Positions 34,418 through 43,439 of a stretch of DNA of 64,000 bases are shown here, one piece after another. The stretch is from the NCBI RefSeq assembly GCF_004364645.1, contig NZ_SOAW01000001.1:372001-436000 (forward strand), given 5' to 3'. The notes under the pieces are model-generated. The model was given only the letters and a program-made list of their open reading frames with translations. It did not search any database and had not been told where the DNA came from. Every line of letters begins with the position of its first letter. The first letter of the stretch is position 1. This DNA comes from Naumannella halotolerans. GTDB lineage: Bacteria > Actinomycetota > Actinomycetes > Propionibacteriales > Propionibacteriaceae. A program made the position numbers and the translations under genes.

Positions 34418-34591
34418 GTGTTCGACCGGTCGACCTCGCGGGCTTTGGGGAAGGGCCGCAGCGACACCCACGTTCCGGGTGCCGTGGACGACCGGCGGAT
34501 GCCAGGGCTTGCCTCGGCCGGCGGCTTCGACCCCCGCCGCGCCGAGGCATCCACGGCTTGGCGTTGCGTGCTCGGCGGTCTCGGCAGATAG
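34418..34591 (+). CDS. hypothetical 57-residue protein, leaderless candidate
   Basis: TAGTCT at 34407-34412 ends five bases before GTG 34418. The frame codes 57 residues (MFDRSTSRALGKGRSDTHVP... ending CVLGGLGR) with a high third-position GC content. It is basic, with no membrane segment or recognised motif. Its DNA contains a hairpin with arms GCCTCGGC (34511) and GCCGAGGC (34541), so the 332-bp gap 34358-34689 could instead be an untranslated RNA leader of the methyltransferase gene. TTGCGT-19-TAGTGT at 34564-34594 is a possible promoter for that gene. Confidence 0.3.
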   Translation: MFDRSTSRALGKGRSDTHVPGAVDDRRMPGLASAGGFDPRRAEASTAWRCVLGGLGR

Positions 34592-34689
34592 TGTCGGTCC
34601 AACGATGCCCGCCGGTGTCGAAGCGGCAGGATGAACCTGCCGGGTCGGCCGCCGGCCGGTTCGGTCGATGCCGTCGGACGGAGAAGCAG

Positions 34690-35361
34690 ATGCGGGGAGC
34701 CGCCATGTGGCGCAGGTTGCTGCTGGAGATCCTCGCCGACGAGTTGACCGAACCACGGATCGTGGTCGACCTCGGCGGTGGCACCGGGGGGCTGGCGGCG
34801 ACCTTGGCCGGACAGGGGCACCGGGTGAGCGTGGTCGACCCCAGTCCTGATTCCCTGGCCGCGGTCGAACGCCGGGCCGCCGAAGCGGGTCTGCAGGATC
34901 GACTGACCGCGCGACAGGGCGATGCCTCAACCCTGAGCACCGAACTGCCGGCCGGATCGGTCGATCTGATCCTGTGCCACGATGTGCTGGAATTCGTCGA
35001 CAGCGCCGAGGCGGCGGTGCACAGCATCGCGCAGGTGCTCCGGCCAGGAGGCACCCTCAGCCTGCTGACCGCCCAGCGCTACCCACGGGCGATCACCCAC
35101 GCCGCGGCCGGTGATTTCGCCGGCGCCCAGCAGGTGTTCACCGATCAGCGCCTGCCCGATCCGGCCCGGGCACAGGCATTGCTCACCGACGCCGGGCTGC
35201 AGATCCGCGCCCGCCACGGACTGGGGCTGGCGGCCGGCCAGTTGTCGGAGGATTCGGTGGAGTCCCGGCCCGATGACGTACTCGCCCTGGAGCGGTTGTT
35301 GGCGGCCGACCCGGCTCTTTTGCCGGCAGCGCCGCGGCTGCACCTGGTGGCGGTGCGCTGA
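34690..35361 (+). CDS. class I SAM-dependent methyltransferase
   Basis: The 223-residue protein has Rossmann motif I IVVDLGGGTGGLAATLA near residue 22, an acidic VVDPS after strand 2, GDAS before motif IV, and DLILCHDVLEFVDSAEAAV with VLRPGGTLSLLTAQRYP. All SAM-binding features are present; the methyl acceptor is unknown. ATG at 34690 has GGAG six bases upstream. In many actinobacteria a similar methyltransferase gene lies next to DUF3040 upstream of mraZ, as here, which suggests a conserved but unexplained link with cell-wall genes. Confidence 0.8.
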   Translation: MRGAAMWRRLLLEILADELTEPRIVVDLGGGTGGLAATLAGQGHRVSVVDPSPDSLAAVERRAAEAGLQDRLTARQGDASTLSTELPAGSVDLILCHDVLEFVDSAEAAVHSIAQVLRPGGTLSLLTAQRYPRAITHAAAGDFAGAQQVFTDQRLPDPARAQALLTDAGLQIRARHGLGLAAGQLSEDSVESRPDDVLALERLLAADPALLPAAPRLHLVAVR

Positions 35362-35434
35362 CCCGCCGGACGGCGACTGTGGGAAGTCCACAGCGATTCC
35401 GGTCACACTTTGGCCGGCAAGCTTTCGGACCGGG

Positions 35435-35487
35435 TTTCTTTCGCCCCGTGGCGCAACTAGACTTGTCCTACCAAACGCCCTTGGTAG
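35435..35487 (+). promoter_or_regulatory. DUF3040 gene promoter with start-site inverted repeat
   Basis: TTTCTT (35435-35440), a 17-bp spacer and TAGACT (35458-35463) form a candidate promoter. Four bases later CTACCAA and TTGGTAG make a 7-bp inverted repeat at 35468-35487 covering the predicted transcription start, which could be an operator or a 5' hairpin. Confidence 0.45.
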
Positions 35488-35521
35488 ACCGCGAGGTCGT
35501 CGGACGAATCGGGAGGTGGCG

Positions 35522-35947
35522 GTGGCCCTCTCTGAGGAAGAGCAGCGCTTGCTCGACCAGATGGAAGCTGCGTTTCGCAAGGAAGACCCCACTTTGGCCA
35601 ATCGCCTCAGTGGCGCCACCCCGCGCCGTCTCCGGCGTCGGCGGGCGACCATCGCCGGGATCGGTTTCGTCCTCGGTCTGGGACTGCTGGTCGGCGGGCT
35701 GCAGGTCAACCCGATCATCAGTATTGGCGGTTTCGTCCTGATGCTGGCCGCCACCGTGGTGGCGATCACCTCCTGGAACGGGCCGGCACCGTCCGGCAGC
35801 AGGCGTCGAGGCAAGGATCGCCGGACGACCAGTGTGCGCACCGAGCAGGGCCCGCAGCAACGCCAGCGACGGGCCGGCGGCGACAACAAGAACTTCATGG
35901 AGCGCATGGAGGAGCGCTGGCGGCGCCGTCAGGAGGACGGCTTCTGA
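35522..35947 (+). CDS. DUF3040 family small membrane protein
   Basis: The 141-residue protein opens MALSEEEQRLLDQMEAAFRKEDPTLANRL, the DUF3040 signature, followed by a basic stretch and two membrane segments near 45-62 and 68-85, then a charged Arg/Gln-rich cytoplasmic tail. GGGAGG lies five bases before the GTG. The family is actinobacterial and usually lies shortly upstream of mraZ. Function is unknown. Here it is separated from mraZ by an operon on the opposite strand. Confidence 0.85.
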   Translation: MALSEEEQRLLDQMEAAFRKEDPTLANRLSGATPRRLRRRRATIAGIGFVLGLGLLVGGLQVNPIISIGGFVLMLAATVVAITSWNGPAPSGSRRRGKDRRTTSVRTEQGPQQRQRRAGGDNKNFMERMEERWRRRQEDGF

Positions 35948-35960
35948 CGCTTCTTCGACG

Positions 35961-35991
35961 AGGCCCGGTTCCCCCGGAGGGGGCCGGGCCT
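35961..35991 (+). terminator. terminator-like hairpin after the DUF3040 gene
   Basis: AGGCCCGG and CCGGGCCT pair around an inner CCCCC/GGGGG stem, 14 bases after the stop codon, followed by TTCGTC. The hairpin is strong; the T-tract is short, as is common in high-GC genomes. Confidence 0.65.
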
Positions 35992-36045
35992 TCGTCATGT
36001 CCGCACCTGTTTCGGGCGCGCCGGAACGCCCCCGGGGAGTACAGG

Positions 36046-36125
36046 ACGAACGTCACACTCGATCACGCTGACCCGGCCGACACGCCGTCGATCGGGTGCC
36101 GAGACCCATCGAGTGTGACATTCGT
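36046..36125. repeat. nested inverted repeat with 18-bp arms in gene-free gap
   Basis: ACGAACGTCACACTCGAT (36046-36063) is matched by ATCGAGTGTGACATTCGT (36108-36125), with one mismatch. The 44-base centre has its own arms ACCCG/CGGGT and CGAC/GTCG. It lies in a 375-bp gap (35948-36322) between convergent genes; apart from the terminator and a hexamer repeat I see nothing else in the gap. Confidence 0.75.
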
Positions 36126-36144
36126 TCGATGTACGTAGGTTGGT

Positions 36145-36174
36145 GCACGTGCAGGTGCAGGTGCAGGTGCAGGT
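36145..36174. repeat. hexanucleotide repeat GCAGGT, about five units
   Basis: One GCACGT variant is followed by four exact GCAGGT units. It is non-coding and adjacent to the nested inverted repeat; such short arrays vary by slippage. Confidence 0.8.
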
Positions 36175-36322
36175 GTGGGGCACGGCTTGAAGAACCGCGG
36201 TGACCGGGTGACGGTGGTCGGCGACGCCGAATCGGACGAAACTCGTGGTGGGCGCGGGCGAAGCCTCCTGCCGACACGCAAGCGCCGGGAACCCCGAAGG
36301 GGCCGCGGCGCTGCCGGTCGGC

Positions 36323-38650
36323 TCAGCGAAGTCCGCGTTTGCCGAAGCGGCCGGTCCAGACCGAGCGTGGCCAGACCCGCGTCAGCCAGCGGCTGACCCG
36401 GCCGGTCTCACCGGCGACCAGGCCGGCGTGGATCCGTTTCACCAGCGGCACGGGATCGTCGGTGTTGAGGTACTCGCGGGAGAATCGGGAGCGCTCGACC
36501 AGCACCGACAGGCGCTGCATCGACCGTGCCGACCGTTCGTCCAGACGCGCCGAGACCCGGTTGCCGGTGTCACGGGGCGAGGTCGTCGGCCATTCGTACC
36601 CATGGTCGACGACCAGATCCCGCACCTCACTCCAGGCGTTCTCCACCTGCTGGCGCGGACTGCCGGTGCCGCTCAAGCGGATCCGGCGGCGCCGGTTCCG
36701 GATCAGGTACGGGATCGCGCCCAGCAGTCCGATCAGCGCCACCACCCCCAGGGCGAGGGCGACCCGGCCGAGGATCACCCAGGTGTCGTTGTCGTCCTGG
36801 ACGCTCGGGTCGGTCGTGTCCGGCACCGGTTCCGGGCTGGCCGAGGCGGTCGGCTCGGACTCCTCGGGCTCGGGGACCGCGGTGGGCTCGGACTCCTCGG
36901 ACTCCTCGGACGGCTCGCTGCTGGTGACCGTCCAGGCGGGCGGGGAGGCGACACTGGGGGTGGGTTCGAAACGCACCCAGCCGTAGTCCTCGAAGTACAA
37001 CTCCGGCCAGGCGTGCATATTGCGGATGGTGACCTCGTAGTTGTCACCGACCTGGGTACCGGGAAGGAATCCGACCGCCATCCGACTGGGGATGCCGGAG
37101 ATCCGGGCCATCACCGCCATGGATGCCGCGAACTGCACGCAGAAACCGGCCTTGTCCTCCAACAGGAACTCCGAGAGGGCGTCGTATCCACTGGAGTCGG
37201 ACGGTTCGAGTGAGTAGCTGAACTCGTCGCTGCGCAGGTAGCTCTGGATCGCTGCGGCCTTCAGCGCCGGGGTGGACGCGCCGGCGGTCACCTCATTGGT
37301 CAGGTCGATGATCTCCGGCGGCAGGTCGGCCGGCACCTCACCGGTCAACTGGTAGTCCGAGGGTGTGCCGGCCTCGGCCTGCGACAGTCCCGCCCCGTCC
37401 GGTTCCTCGGGGTAGCTCTGCACGCTGTACTGCAGGTTCGCGGTGGCCGACTCGTAGTTCGCACCCGCCCCCAGCACCATCAACGATTCCGGGTCGTAGG
37501 CCCAGTCACCCGGTGCATCGAACCGATCGGTGGGGTACGGCAGCGGCAGGTACTGGCTGTTGAACTCGGTGATCTGCAGCTGCGTCTCGATCGACGGCTC
37601 CGGGGCGTCGGTGAGCCCCGGGGGCGGCGGCAGGTCGGTGCCGTTCTGCAGCGAGATCGGCGCTCCGGAGAATCCCTCGGCGTTGAAGACCGGGAGGGTG
37701 GCCAGACGCAGGTACTCCGGATCCTCGGCGTTTGTCTGGTAGGTGATCACCAACCGGTCCTCGGGCTGGCTCAGGTTCCGTTTCAGGTCCTGGGCCGGGT
37801 TCTGCAACTGCAGCGGACCACCCGAACCGGTACGCGGGGTGAGCGACCAGGAGCCATCGGAGTAGCGCACCGGGATCACCATCGCCACCACCAGGGCGAG
37901 CACGATCGTGGGGATCCCGACCAGCGCTGCGGTGCGCCAGACCAGGGGAGCGACCGACACCTTGCCGATGGAGTCGGCATTCACCCCGCGGGTCCACTGA
38001 CCGGCACGGTTCACGCCTTCGGTGCCGAGGATCACCAGGAAGCCCAGGGCCATCGTCGCGAAGGTCCACCACGGCGCGGTGATGGTCGGCATCAACGCGG
38101 TCACCAGGTACGGGGTCAGTAGCGGCGCCAGCGACCACAGCGGACGCTCGACGGTCTGCACCAGATGATCGGTCATGATCGCCAGCACGACCACACCGGT
38201 GAGGAAGAGGAAGGTGACCCCGGGCGAGGGAGCCATCGGAATGGTCTGCGAGGCCATGTGGGCGATGCCCTGGGAGTACAGATCGGGCAGTCGGGAGAAC
38301 ACACCGAGGTCGTAGTTGCCGGCGATACCAGCCAGACCGAACAGGGCGAGTCCGGACACCAGTACCTGCACCAGCAGGATGATCAGCGGGTCCAGGTCCA
38401 GGCGCCGGCTGATCACCCCGATCAGGCAGACCGCACCGACCAGGGCGACGCTCAACCACAGATAGGTCGGATCGGTGGTCAACGGCAGCAGGGACAGACC
38501 GGCCAGGACGACGGCGACGAAGACGGCCAGTCCGTACCGGTCGGAGGCGAGCACCCGTCGCTGCAGCGGCGAGCCCGCCCGCTGCAGGCCGATCGGCTGA
38601 CTCCGGCCCTGGCTCGTGGGGGCGGGGGTCTCCAGCTGTCGGGTGCCCAT
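36323..38650 (-). CDS. TgpA-like membrane transglutaminase/protease
   Basis: The 775-residue protein has an N-terminal DUF3488-type bundle of about six membrane segments (residues 35-240), an extracytoplasmic region, a transglutaminase-like core, one further membrane segment near 640, and a C-terminal DUF4129-like cytoplasmic domain. The Cys-His-Asp triad is visible: Cys in KAGFCVQFAASMAVMAR near 505, His in RNMHAWPELYF near 545, and Asp in DYGWVRFEPTPS near 557. It ends the moxR-DUF58-tgpA operon, where the DUF58 stop and this ATG overlap by one base. The family may crosslink or cleave envelope proteins; substrates are unknown. Confidence 0.88.
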   Translation of the reverse strand: MGTRQLETPAPTSQGRSQPIGLQRAGSPLQRRVLASDRYGLAVFVAVVLAGLSLLPLTTDPTYLWLSVALVGAVCLIGVISRRLDLDPLIILLVQVLVSGLALFGLAGIAGNYDLGVFSRLPDLYSQGIAHMASQTIPMAPSPGVTFLFLTGVVVLAIMTDHLVQTVERPLWSLAPLLTPYLVTALMPTITAPWWTFATMALGFLVILGTEGVNRAGQWTRGVNADSIGKVSVAPLVWRTAALVGIPTIVLALVVAMVIPVRYSDGSWSLTPRTGSGGPLQLQNPAQDLKRNLSQPEDRLVITYQTNAEDPEYLRLATLPVFNAEGFSGAPISLQNGTDLPPPPGLTDAPEPSIETQLQITEFNSQYLPLPYPTDRFDAPGDWAYDPESLMVLGAGANYESATANLQYSVQSYPEEPDGAGLSQAEAGTPSDYQLTGEVPADLPPEIIDLTNEVTAGASTPALKAAAIQSYLRSDEFSYSLEPSDSSGYDALSEFLLEDKAGFCVQFAASMAVMARISGIPSRMAVGFLPGTQVGDNYEVTIRNMHAWPELYFEDYGWVRFEPTPSVASPPAWTVTSSEPSEESEESEPTAVPEPEESEPTASASPEPVPDTTDPSVQDDNDTWVILGRVALALGVVALIGLLGAIPYLIRNRRRRIRLSGTGSPRQQVENAWSEVRDLVVDHGYEWPTTSPRDTGNRVSARLDERSARSMQRLSVLVERSRFSREYLNTDDPVPLVKRIHAGLVAGETGRVSRWLTRVWPRSVWTGRFGKRGLR

Positions 38651-39927
38651 CAGCGTCCGGCTCCGGTCAGTTCGAGTTCACGCCAGGCCTCGGGAATCGT
38701 CTTCTCCCGGGGCAGCTCGACGACGCGCCACTGGTGCTCGCGGAGAATGTTCAACCCCTCTCGGTGGTCCTCGATCTGTTGTGCGGTGAAGGTGGCACCG
38801 CCGGGGATGCCGGCCTCCCATTCGGGGACGTCCAGCACCATCGCCATCGATGCCGCGCGGGTCCGCCGGGCCCGCAACAGCATCTCGGCGTCGACCGGGG
38901 TCAGCAACCCGCAGATCGCGATCAGCAACTCCCCGGACTGGCCGGCCAGTTCAGCCTCCAGGCCCTTGGTCATCGTCTCCTCACGGCTCAACCGCAGATC
39001 CGTCAGCGAGTGCATCAGCACCTGCCTGGAGGTCAGCTGGTGGCCATCGGGCGAGCTGGGGCGGGCCACCGAGCCGTCGGCGTGGTAGAGGTCGATGCCG
39101 AACCGTTGGTCGAGGAAGTGCTGGGCGACCGAGGCGGCAGCCGAGACCGCCACCTCGAACGACGAGTCGGGGCCGGAGCCGACATGGGCGTTGCGGCGCG
39201 AGTCCAGGATGATCGTCGCGCTCGGATCCCAGGCCTGTTCCTCCCGGCGTACCATCACCTCACCGCGCCGGGCGGTGCTGGGCCAGTGGATCCGGCGGAC
39301 GTCGTCACCGGGCCGGTACTCGCGGATCATCACGTCATCGGGTCCGAGGGTGCCGATGGTCTTCGGTCGGCTCTCCCCGGTGTTGGACCCGGCGCCGAGC
39401 AGCTTCGACTTGCTCAGCGGGTACATCCGCGGCATCACCATCACCTCGGTGGTGGCCTTGAACTGCCGGTCGTGGGTGACCAGCCCGAAGGCGTCCTCAC
39501 CCCGCACCAGGAGCGGTCCGGTGGAGAACCGGCCACGGTTGCGGGCGACCAGCGGATAGGTGATGTCGCGCTGCCAGTGCGGGTCCAGGCCCGACATCAC
39601 GAACCGGGGCGATTCCCCGAGCTCGGCCGGCACGTGGTCGGCGAACAGCAGCACACCCTGCGGGATCGCCGAGCGCTTGGCGATCGCGACCTCACCGGTC
39701 ATCGGGTCGCCGATCGCGACCTCGGTCGGCCACAGCTCACGTTGGGCGGCCAGTCGCAGCCGGAGACCACCGACCAGCAACCAGGCGATCAGCGGTGCCA
39801 ACAACAGCAGCAGCGCCACCGGCAGCAGGTCGGGTTGTCCGAGCAGCAGCGCGGTCAGCCCGATCACCAGTCCGAGGACGACGAAGAGCTTCCCGCGCCC
39901 GGTGCTCAGGCGCCAAGGGTTACGCAC
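38650..39927 (-). CDS. DUF58 domain protein
   Basis: The 425-residue protein has two hydrophobic segments at residues 14-55, a beta-rich region, and the DUF58 core with REYRPGDDVRRIHWPSTARRGEVMVRREEQ near residue 210, followed by a VWA-like fold with DSRRN. DUF58 proteins occur with MoxR ATPases and transglutaminases, as here, and may assemble with them as chaperone-adaptors. The ATG is three bases after the moxR stop, and its own stop overlaps the transglutaminase start, so the three genes form one translation unit. Confidence 0.88.
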   Translation of the reverse strand: MRNPWRLSTGRGKLFVVLGLVIGLTALLLGQPDLLPVALLLLLAPLIAWLLVGGLRLRLAAQRELWPTEVAIGDPMTGEVAIAKRSAIPQGVLLFADHVPAELGESPRFVMSGLDPHWQRDITYPLVARNRGRFSTGPLLVRGEDAFGLVTHDRQFKATTEVMVMPRMYPLSKSKLLGAGSNTGESRPKTIGTLGPDDVMIREYRPGDDVRRIHWPSTARRGEVMVRREEQAWDPSATIILDSRRNAHVGSGPDSSFEVAVSAAASVAQHFLDQRFGIDLYHADGSVARPSSPDGHQLTSRQVLMHSLTDLRLSREETMTKGLEAELAGQSGELLIAICGLLTPVDAEMLLRARRTRAASMAMVLDVPEWEAGIPGGATFTAQQIEDHREGLNILREHQWRVVELPREKTIPEAWRELELTGAGR

Positions 39928-39930
39928 GGC

Positions 39931-40911
39931 TCAGGCCTGCGGAACCGGTACCGAGTCGAAGAGGGCGCTGACGATCTCGGGGACGGTACGACGGGACAGC
40001 TGCGCCTCGGTCGAGGGCAGCACACGGTGGGACAGCACCGGCACGGTCAGGGCGGCGACGTCGTCGGGGCTGACGTAGTCACGACCGGCCATCGCGGCGT
40101 GGGCCCGGGCGGCCCGCAGCAACTGCAGGCTGGCACGCGGGGAGGCGCCGAGGCGCAACTCATTGGTGTTCCGGGTGGCATTCACCACCGCGACGATGTA
40201 CTCCTTCAGCGCCGGCGCCACGTACACATCGCGGACGGCCTGGATCAGGCTGAGCACGGTCTTGGCATCGGTCACCGGCTGCAGTGCGCGCAGCGGATCG
40301 GCGGCACCGTGGGAGTCGAGCATGTCGACCTCGGACTTGGGTGTCGGGTAGCCCATCTCGATCCGGGCCATGAAGCGGTCGCGCTGGGCCTCGGGGAGGG
40401 GATAGGTGCCCTCCATCTCGATCGGGTTCTGGGTGGCGACCACCATGAACGGCAACTGCAACCGGTAGGTGGTGCCGTCCACCGAGACCTGTCGTTCCTC
40501 CATCGACTCCAGCAGGGCCGACTGGGTCTTCGGTGAGGCGCGGTTGATCTCGTCGCCGACGACGATGTTGGCGAAGATGCCGCCGGGCTTGAACTCGAAG
40601 TCGCGGGTCTCCTGGTTGAACACCGAGACACCGGTGATGTCGGAGGGCAGCAGGTCGGGGGTGAACTGCAGCCGGCGGACCGAGGAGTCGATGGAGCGGC
40701 CGATGGCCTTGGCCAACATGGTCTTGCCGACACCGGGTACGTCCTCGACGAGCAGGTGGCCCTCGGCCAGCAGCACGACCAACGCCAGGTCGACGGATTC
40801 GCGCTTGCCTTCGATCACGCTCTCGATCGCCGACCGTACCCGGCCCATGACTTCGCCGACCTGGTCCACCGAGGGAGTGGCCGCGCGGCTGCCTGGGTAG
40901 GTGGTGTTCAC
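39931..40911 (-). CDS. MoxR-family AAA+ ATPase
   Basis: The 326-residue AAA+ protein has Walker A GVGKTMLAKAIG near residue 50, Walker B VVGDEINRASPKTQSALLE, sensor ATQNPIEMEGTYPLPEAQRDRF and LGASPRASLQLLRAARA, all typical of MoxR. It probably acts as a chaperone for the DUF58 and transglutaminase proteins encoded downstream. GTG at 40911 was chosen because GGAGGAAAT lies directly upstream and the family N terminus follows; the frame stays open much further upstream, but that region lies antisense to mraZ and rsmH. It is divergent from mraZ with a 285-bp gap containing the MraZ boxes. Confidence 0.92.
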   Translation of the reverse strand: MNTTYPGSRAATPSVDQVGEVMGRVRSAIESVIEGKRESVDLALVVLLAEGHLLVEDVPGVGKTMLAKAIGRSIDSSVRRLQFTPDLLPSDITGVSVFNQETRDFEFKPGGIFANIVVGDEINRASPKTQSALLESMEERQVSVDGTTYRLQLPFMVVATQNPIEMEGTYPLPEAQRDRFMARIEMGYPTPKSEVDMLDSHGAADPLRALQPVTDAKTVLSLIQAVRDVYVAPALKEYIVAVVNATRNTNELRLGASPRASLQLLRAARAHAAMAGRDYVSPDDVAALTVPVLSHRVLPSTEAQLSRRTVPEIVSALFDSVPVPQA

Positions 40912-41124
40912 ATTTCCTCCGGTCGTGCTGGTCGATCCTTCGCTGTCTTCGCTCGCGTGCAACCCGCACCGGTTCGTCGGCCGGCCGTCGCGACGCGCAG
41001 GCCACTGTACGCGAGTCACAGCCACACAACGATTCGAGAACCGATCCAGTTCACCCTCGGGGCTCGATTTTCCGGTCCATCGCCGAACACGCCGAGTGGA
41101 GCGGTGGGGAGGATTGGTGGCCTC

Positions 41125-41169
41125 AGTGGAGGAAAGTGGAGTACAGTGGCGCTCAGTGGAGGAAAGTGG
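41125..41169 (+). promoter_or_regulatory. MraZ operator: five AGTGG boxes at 10-bp spacing
   Basis: AGTGG occurs at 41125, 41135, 41145, 41155 and 41165, exactly one helical turn apart, 28 bases before the mraZ ATG. MraZ is known to bind short direct repeats of TGGG or AGTG type upstream of its own gene in other bacteria. A ring of MraZ subunits could read this array on one DNA face and repress the dcw operon. Confidence 0.82.
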
Positions 41170-41196
41170 AGCTATTCGGCGTGAATGGGAGGTGCG

Positions 41197-41640
41197 ATGT
41201 TCCTCGGTGAACACACCCCCAAGCTCGACGACAAGGGACGCTTCTTCCTCCCGGCGAAGTTTCGCGAGGAACTCTCCGAGGGACTGGTGATCACCCGCGC
41301 ACAGGAACGGTGCCTGGCGATCTACCCGAAGGAGACGTTCATCGCGAAGACCAGGGAGATTGCGCAAGCACCGGGGACGGTGAAGCAGGTTCGCGACTAC
41401 CAACGCATGTTGGCGTCGGGTGCCAGTGACGAGATCCCCGACAAGCAGGGCCGGATCACGATTCCGCCCCAGCTCCGGCGCTACGCCGGACTGGACAAGG
41501 ACATCGTCGTGACGGGCGCGATCGACCGGGTCGAGGTGTGGGACCAGACCGCCTGGGAGGCCTACGTCGGAGAGCAGGAAGCCGACTTCGCCGACCTCGA
41601 CGAGGTTCTGCCCCGGGTCGGCGAGACCCAACAGCAGTAG
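41197..41640 (+). CDS. mraZ: MraZ, dcw-cluster transcriptional regulator
   Basis: The 147-residue protein has two AbrB-like halves: MFLGEHTPKLDDKGRFFLPAKFRE with the DxxGRxxxP motif, and DEIPDKQGRITIPPQLRRYAGL with the second copy. GGGAGG lies four bases before the ATG. It forms ring-shaped oligomers in other bacteria and represses the operon it heads. A run of five DNA boxes lies just upstream. A 186-bp gap separates it from rsmH. Confidence 0.96.
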   Translation: MFLGEHTPKLDDKGRFFLPAKFREELSEGLVITRAQERCLAIYPKETFIAKTREIAQAPGTVKQVRDYQRMLASGASDEIPDKQGRITIPPQLRRYAGLDKDIVVTGAIDRVEVWDQTAWEAYVGEQEADFADLDEVLPRVGETQQQ

Positions 41641-41826
41641 TCGGGCAGCAGTGACCGGGTGCACCGCATCGCGTGGTGTCAACCCGGGGGCCTGGTCGGC
41701 TGGCATCCCTTCCCCGGTGCCAGGCGGCCGCAGGGCCTTCGGGTTGAGACCACGCGATACGGATACCCGGACCCGGACGGATCCGAACCCGTCCGGGACG
41801 AGCAGTACCAGCAGTGAGGGGTCGAG

Positions 41827-42831
41827 ATGACGGAGCAGGCACGCCATGTGCCGGTGATGCTGCCGCGGATCATCGACCTGCTCTCCCCGGCCATGACCGG
41901 ACCCGATCCGGTGTTCGTCGACTGCACCCTCGGGCTGGCCGGACACTCCGCCGCGCTCCTGCAGGCCGTTCCCGGCGCCCGGCTGATCGGGATCGACCGG
42001 GACGCCGATGCCCTGGCGCTGGCCGAGCAGCGATTGGCGGAGTTCGCCGGGCGTACCACCTTGGTCCACGCCGCCTACGACGAACTCCCGCGCGCCCTGG
42101 CCGAGGCCGGAGTGTCGAAGGTGCAGGCCGTGCTGATGGACCTGGGCCTGTCCTCGTTGCAGATCGACCGCGCGGAGCGGGGCTTCGCCTATGCCGTCGA
42201 CGCGCCCTTGGACATGCGGATGGACACCCGCTCGGAGTTCACCGCAGCCGAGCTGCTGAACACCGCCGATGAGGCCGAACTGGTACGGATCCTGCGTACC
42301 TACGGTGAGGAGCCGGCGGCCCGTCCGCTGGCCCGGGCGATCGTCGCCGACCGGCAGATCGAACCGTTCACCACCTCCGCCCGGCTGGTGCAGTTGGTCG
42401 AACGGGTCGCCAGCCGGCCCCACCGCAACCGCCGACCGGGGAGCGGACGCCGGGGGCACCCGGCGAAACGGACCTTCCAGGCACTGCGGATCGAGGTCAA
42501 CGGCGAACTGGACTCCCTGGCCGCAGCCTTGCCCGCCGCCATCGACGCCCTGGCCGCCCCGCAGGGGGATCTGCCCGGCGGGCGGTTGGCCGTACTGGCC
42601 TACCACTCGCTGGAGGACCGGCTGGTGAAGAACACCTTCCGCGACGGCTCCACCGTCGAGGTCCCGCGGCACCTGCCCGTACCCGATGCGCAGTTGCATC
42701 CCCACCTTCGGCTGCTCACCCGCGGTGCGGAGCGACCCGACGAGGCCGAGACAGCGCAGAACCCCCGCGCAGCCTCCGCCCGCCTGCGTGCGGTGGAGAA
42801 CCTGTGGCACACCGAACAGGAGGCCGCATGA
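41827..42831 (+). CDS. rsmH: 16S rRNA (cytosine1402-N4)-methyltransferase
   Basis: The 334-residue enzyme methylates C1402 in the decoding centre of 16S rRNA. It opens with [14 protein letters not shown], then SAM motif [15 protein letters not shown] (the usual GxGGH is LGLAGH here), [19 protein letters not shown] and the RmsH-specific [27 protein letters not shown] and [11 protein letters not shown] are also family blocks. Its gene is the regular second member of dcw clusters. It overlaps ftsL by ATGA. Confidence 0.96.
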   Translation: MTEQARHVPVMLPRIIDLLSPAMTGPDPVFVDCTLGLAGHSAALLQAVPGARLIGIDRDADALALAEQRLAEFAGRTTLVHAAYDELPRALAEAGVSKVQAVLMDLGLSSLQIDRAERGFAYAVDAPLDMRMDTRSEFTAAELLNTADEAELVRILRTYGEEPAARPLARAIVADRQIEPFTTSARLVQLVERVASRPHRNRRPGSGRRGHPAKRTFQALRIEVNGELDSLAAALPAAIDALAAPQGDLPGGRLAVLAYHSLEDRLVKNTFRDGSTVEVPRHLPVPDAQLHPHLRLLTRGAERPDEAETAQNPRAASARLRAVENLWHTEQEAA

Positions 42832-43439
42832 GCGCCCTGACCTCGCTGCGACCCTCCGGTGACGAACGTCCCGAACGGTCCCACCGCCTGGCGTCGGTGC
42901 CGAAACCGGCCACGGCACCGATCTCCCGGGTCCCGTTCCTGGTGGTGCTGGTCGCCATCCTCGGTGTCGGCATGGCCGGACTGCTGCTGCTGAACACGAC
43001 CCTGCAGTCGCAGGCCTTCGAGCTCAGTCGGTTGAACACCCAGGTACGTGACCTGTCGTACGCCGAGGCGGGGCTGCAGGCCTCCCTGGACGAGCAGAGC
43101 TCCACCCGTACCCTCACCCGACGCGCCTCCGACATCGGAATGCGGCCGCGGGACCACACCGCCTTCGTCTCCCTGCCCGACGGGGAGATCACCGGCGAGG
43201 TACGGGCGAGCGGTGACGACTATCCCGAGGCGTTCCTCGACCGGGACCCTGCTGCGGTACGCGAGGAGCAGCGCGACGAGACCGCGGCGCAGGCCGACAA
43301 GCGGGTGGCTGCGGAGGAGGAGTCGCGGGAGCGGCGGCGGGAGACCGTTCGGGCCGAGCAGGCCGAGGAGGCCAAGCAGCAGGCCGAGCGCGACAGCGGC
43401 GGCGGCGACGACGGTGAGACCGATGGAGGTGGCCAGTGA
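42828..43439 (+). CDS. ftsL: FtsL-like divisome membrane protein
   Basis: The 203-residue bitopic protein has a cytoplasmic N terminus of about 43 residues, one membrane segment [20 protein letters not shown], then a leucine-zipper-like coiled coil ([26 protein letters not shown]). It ends in an unusually long Glu/Arg/Gln-rich helix and a Gly/Asp tail. FtsL bridges FtsQ/FtsB and the FtsW-FtsI septal synthase. Sequence identity in this family is low; position between rsmH and ftsI decides the call. It overlaps both neighbours (ATGA and GTGA). Confidence 0.85.
   Translation: MSALTSLRPSGDERPERSHRLASVPKPATAPISRVPFLVVLVAILGVGMAGLLLLNTTLQSQAFELSRLNTQVRDLSYAEAGLQASLDEQSSTRTLTRRASDIGMRPRDHTAFVSLPDGEITGEVRASGDDYPEAFLDRDPAAVREEQRDETAAQADKRVAAEEESRERRRETVRAEQAEEAKQQAERDSGGGDDGETDGGGQ

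Noticed and set aside
41095-41185. GAGGAAAGTGG motifs considered as an RNase P RNA signature
   Set aside because: The motif recurs at 10-bp spacing directly before mraZ, and the other conserved RNase P RNA segments are missing; MraZ boxes explain it.
39931-42918. 995-residue frame that would fuse 670 residues onto MoxR
   Set aside because: The extra part is antisense to mraZ and rsmH. GGAGGAAAT and the MoxR N terminus fix the start at 40911.
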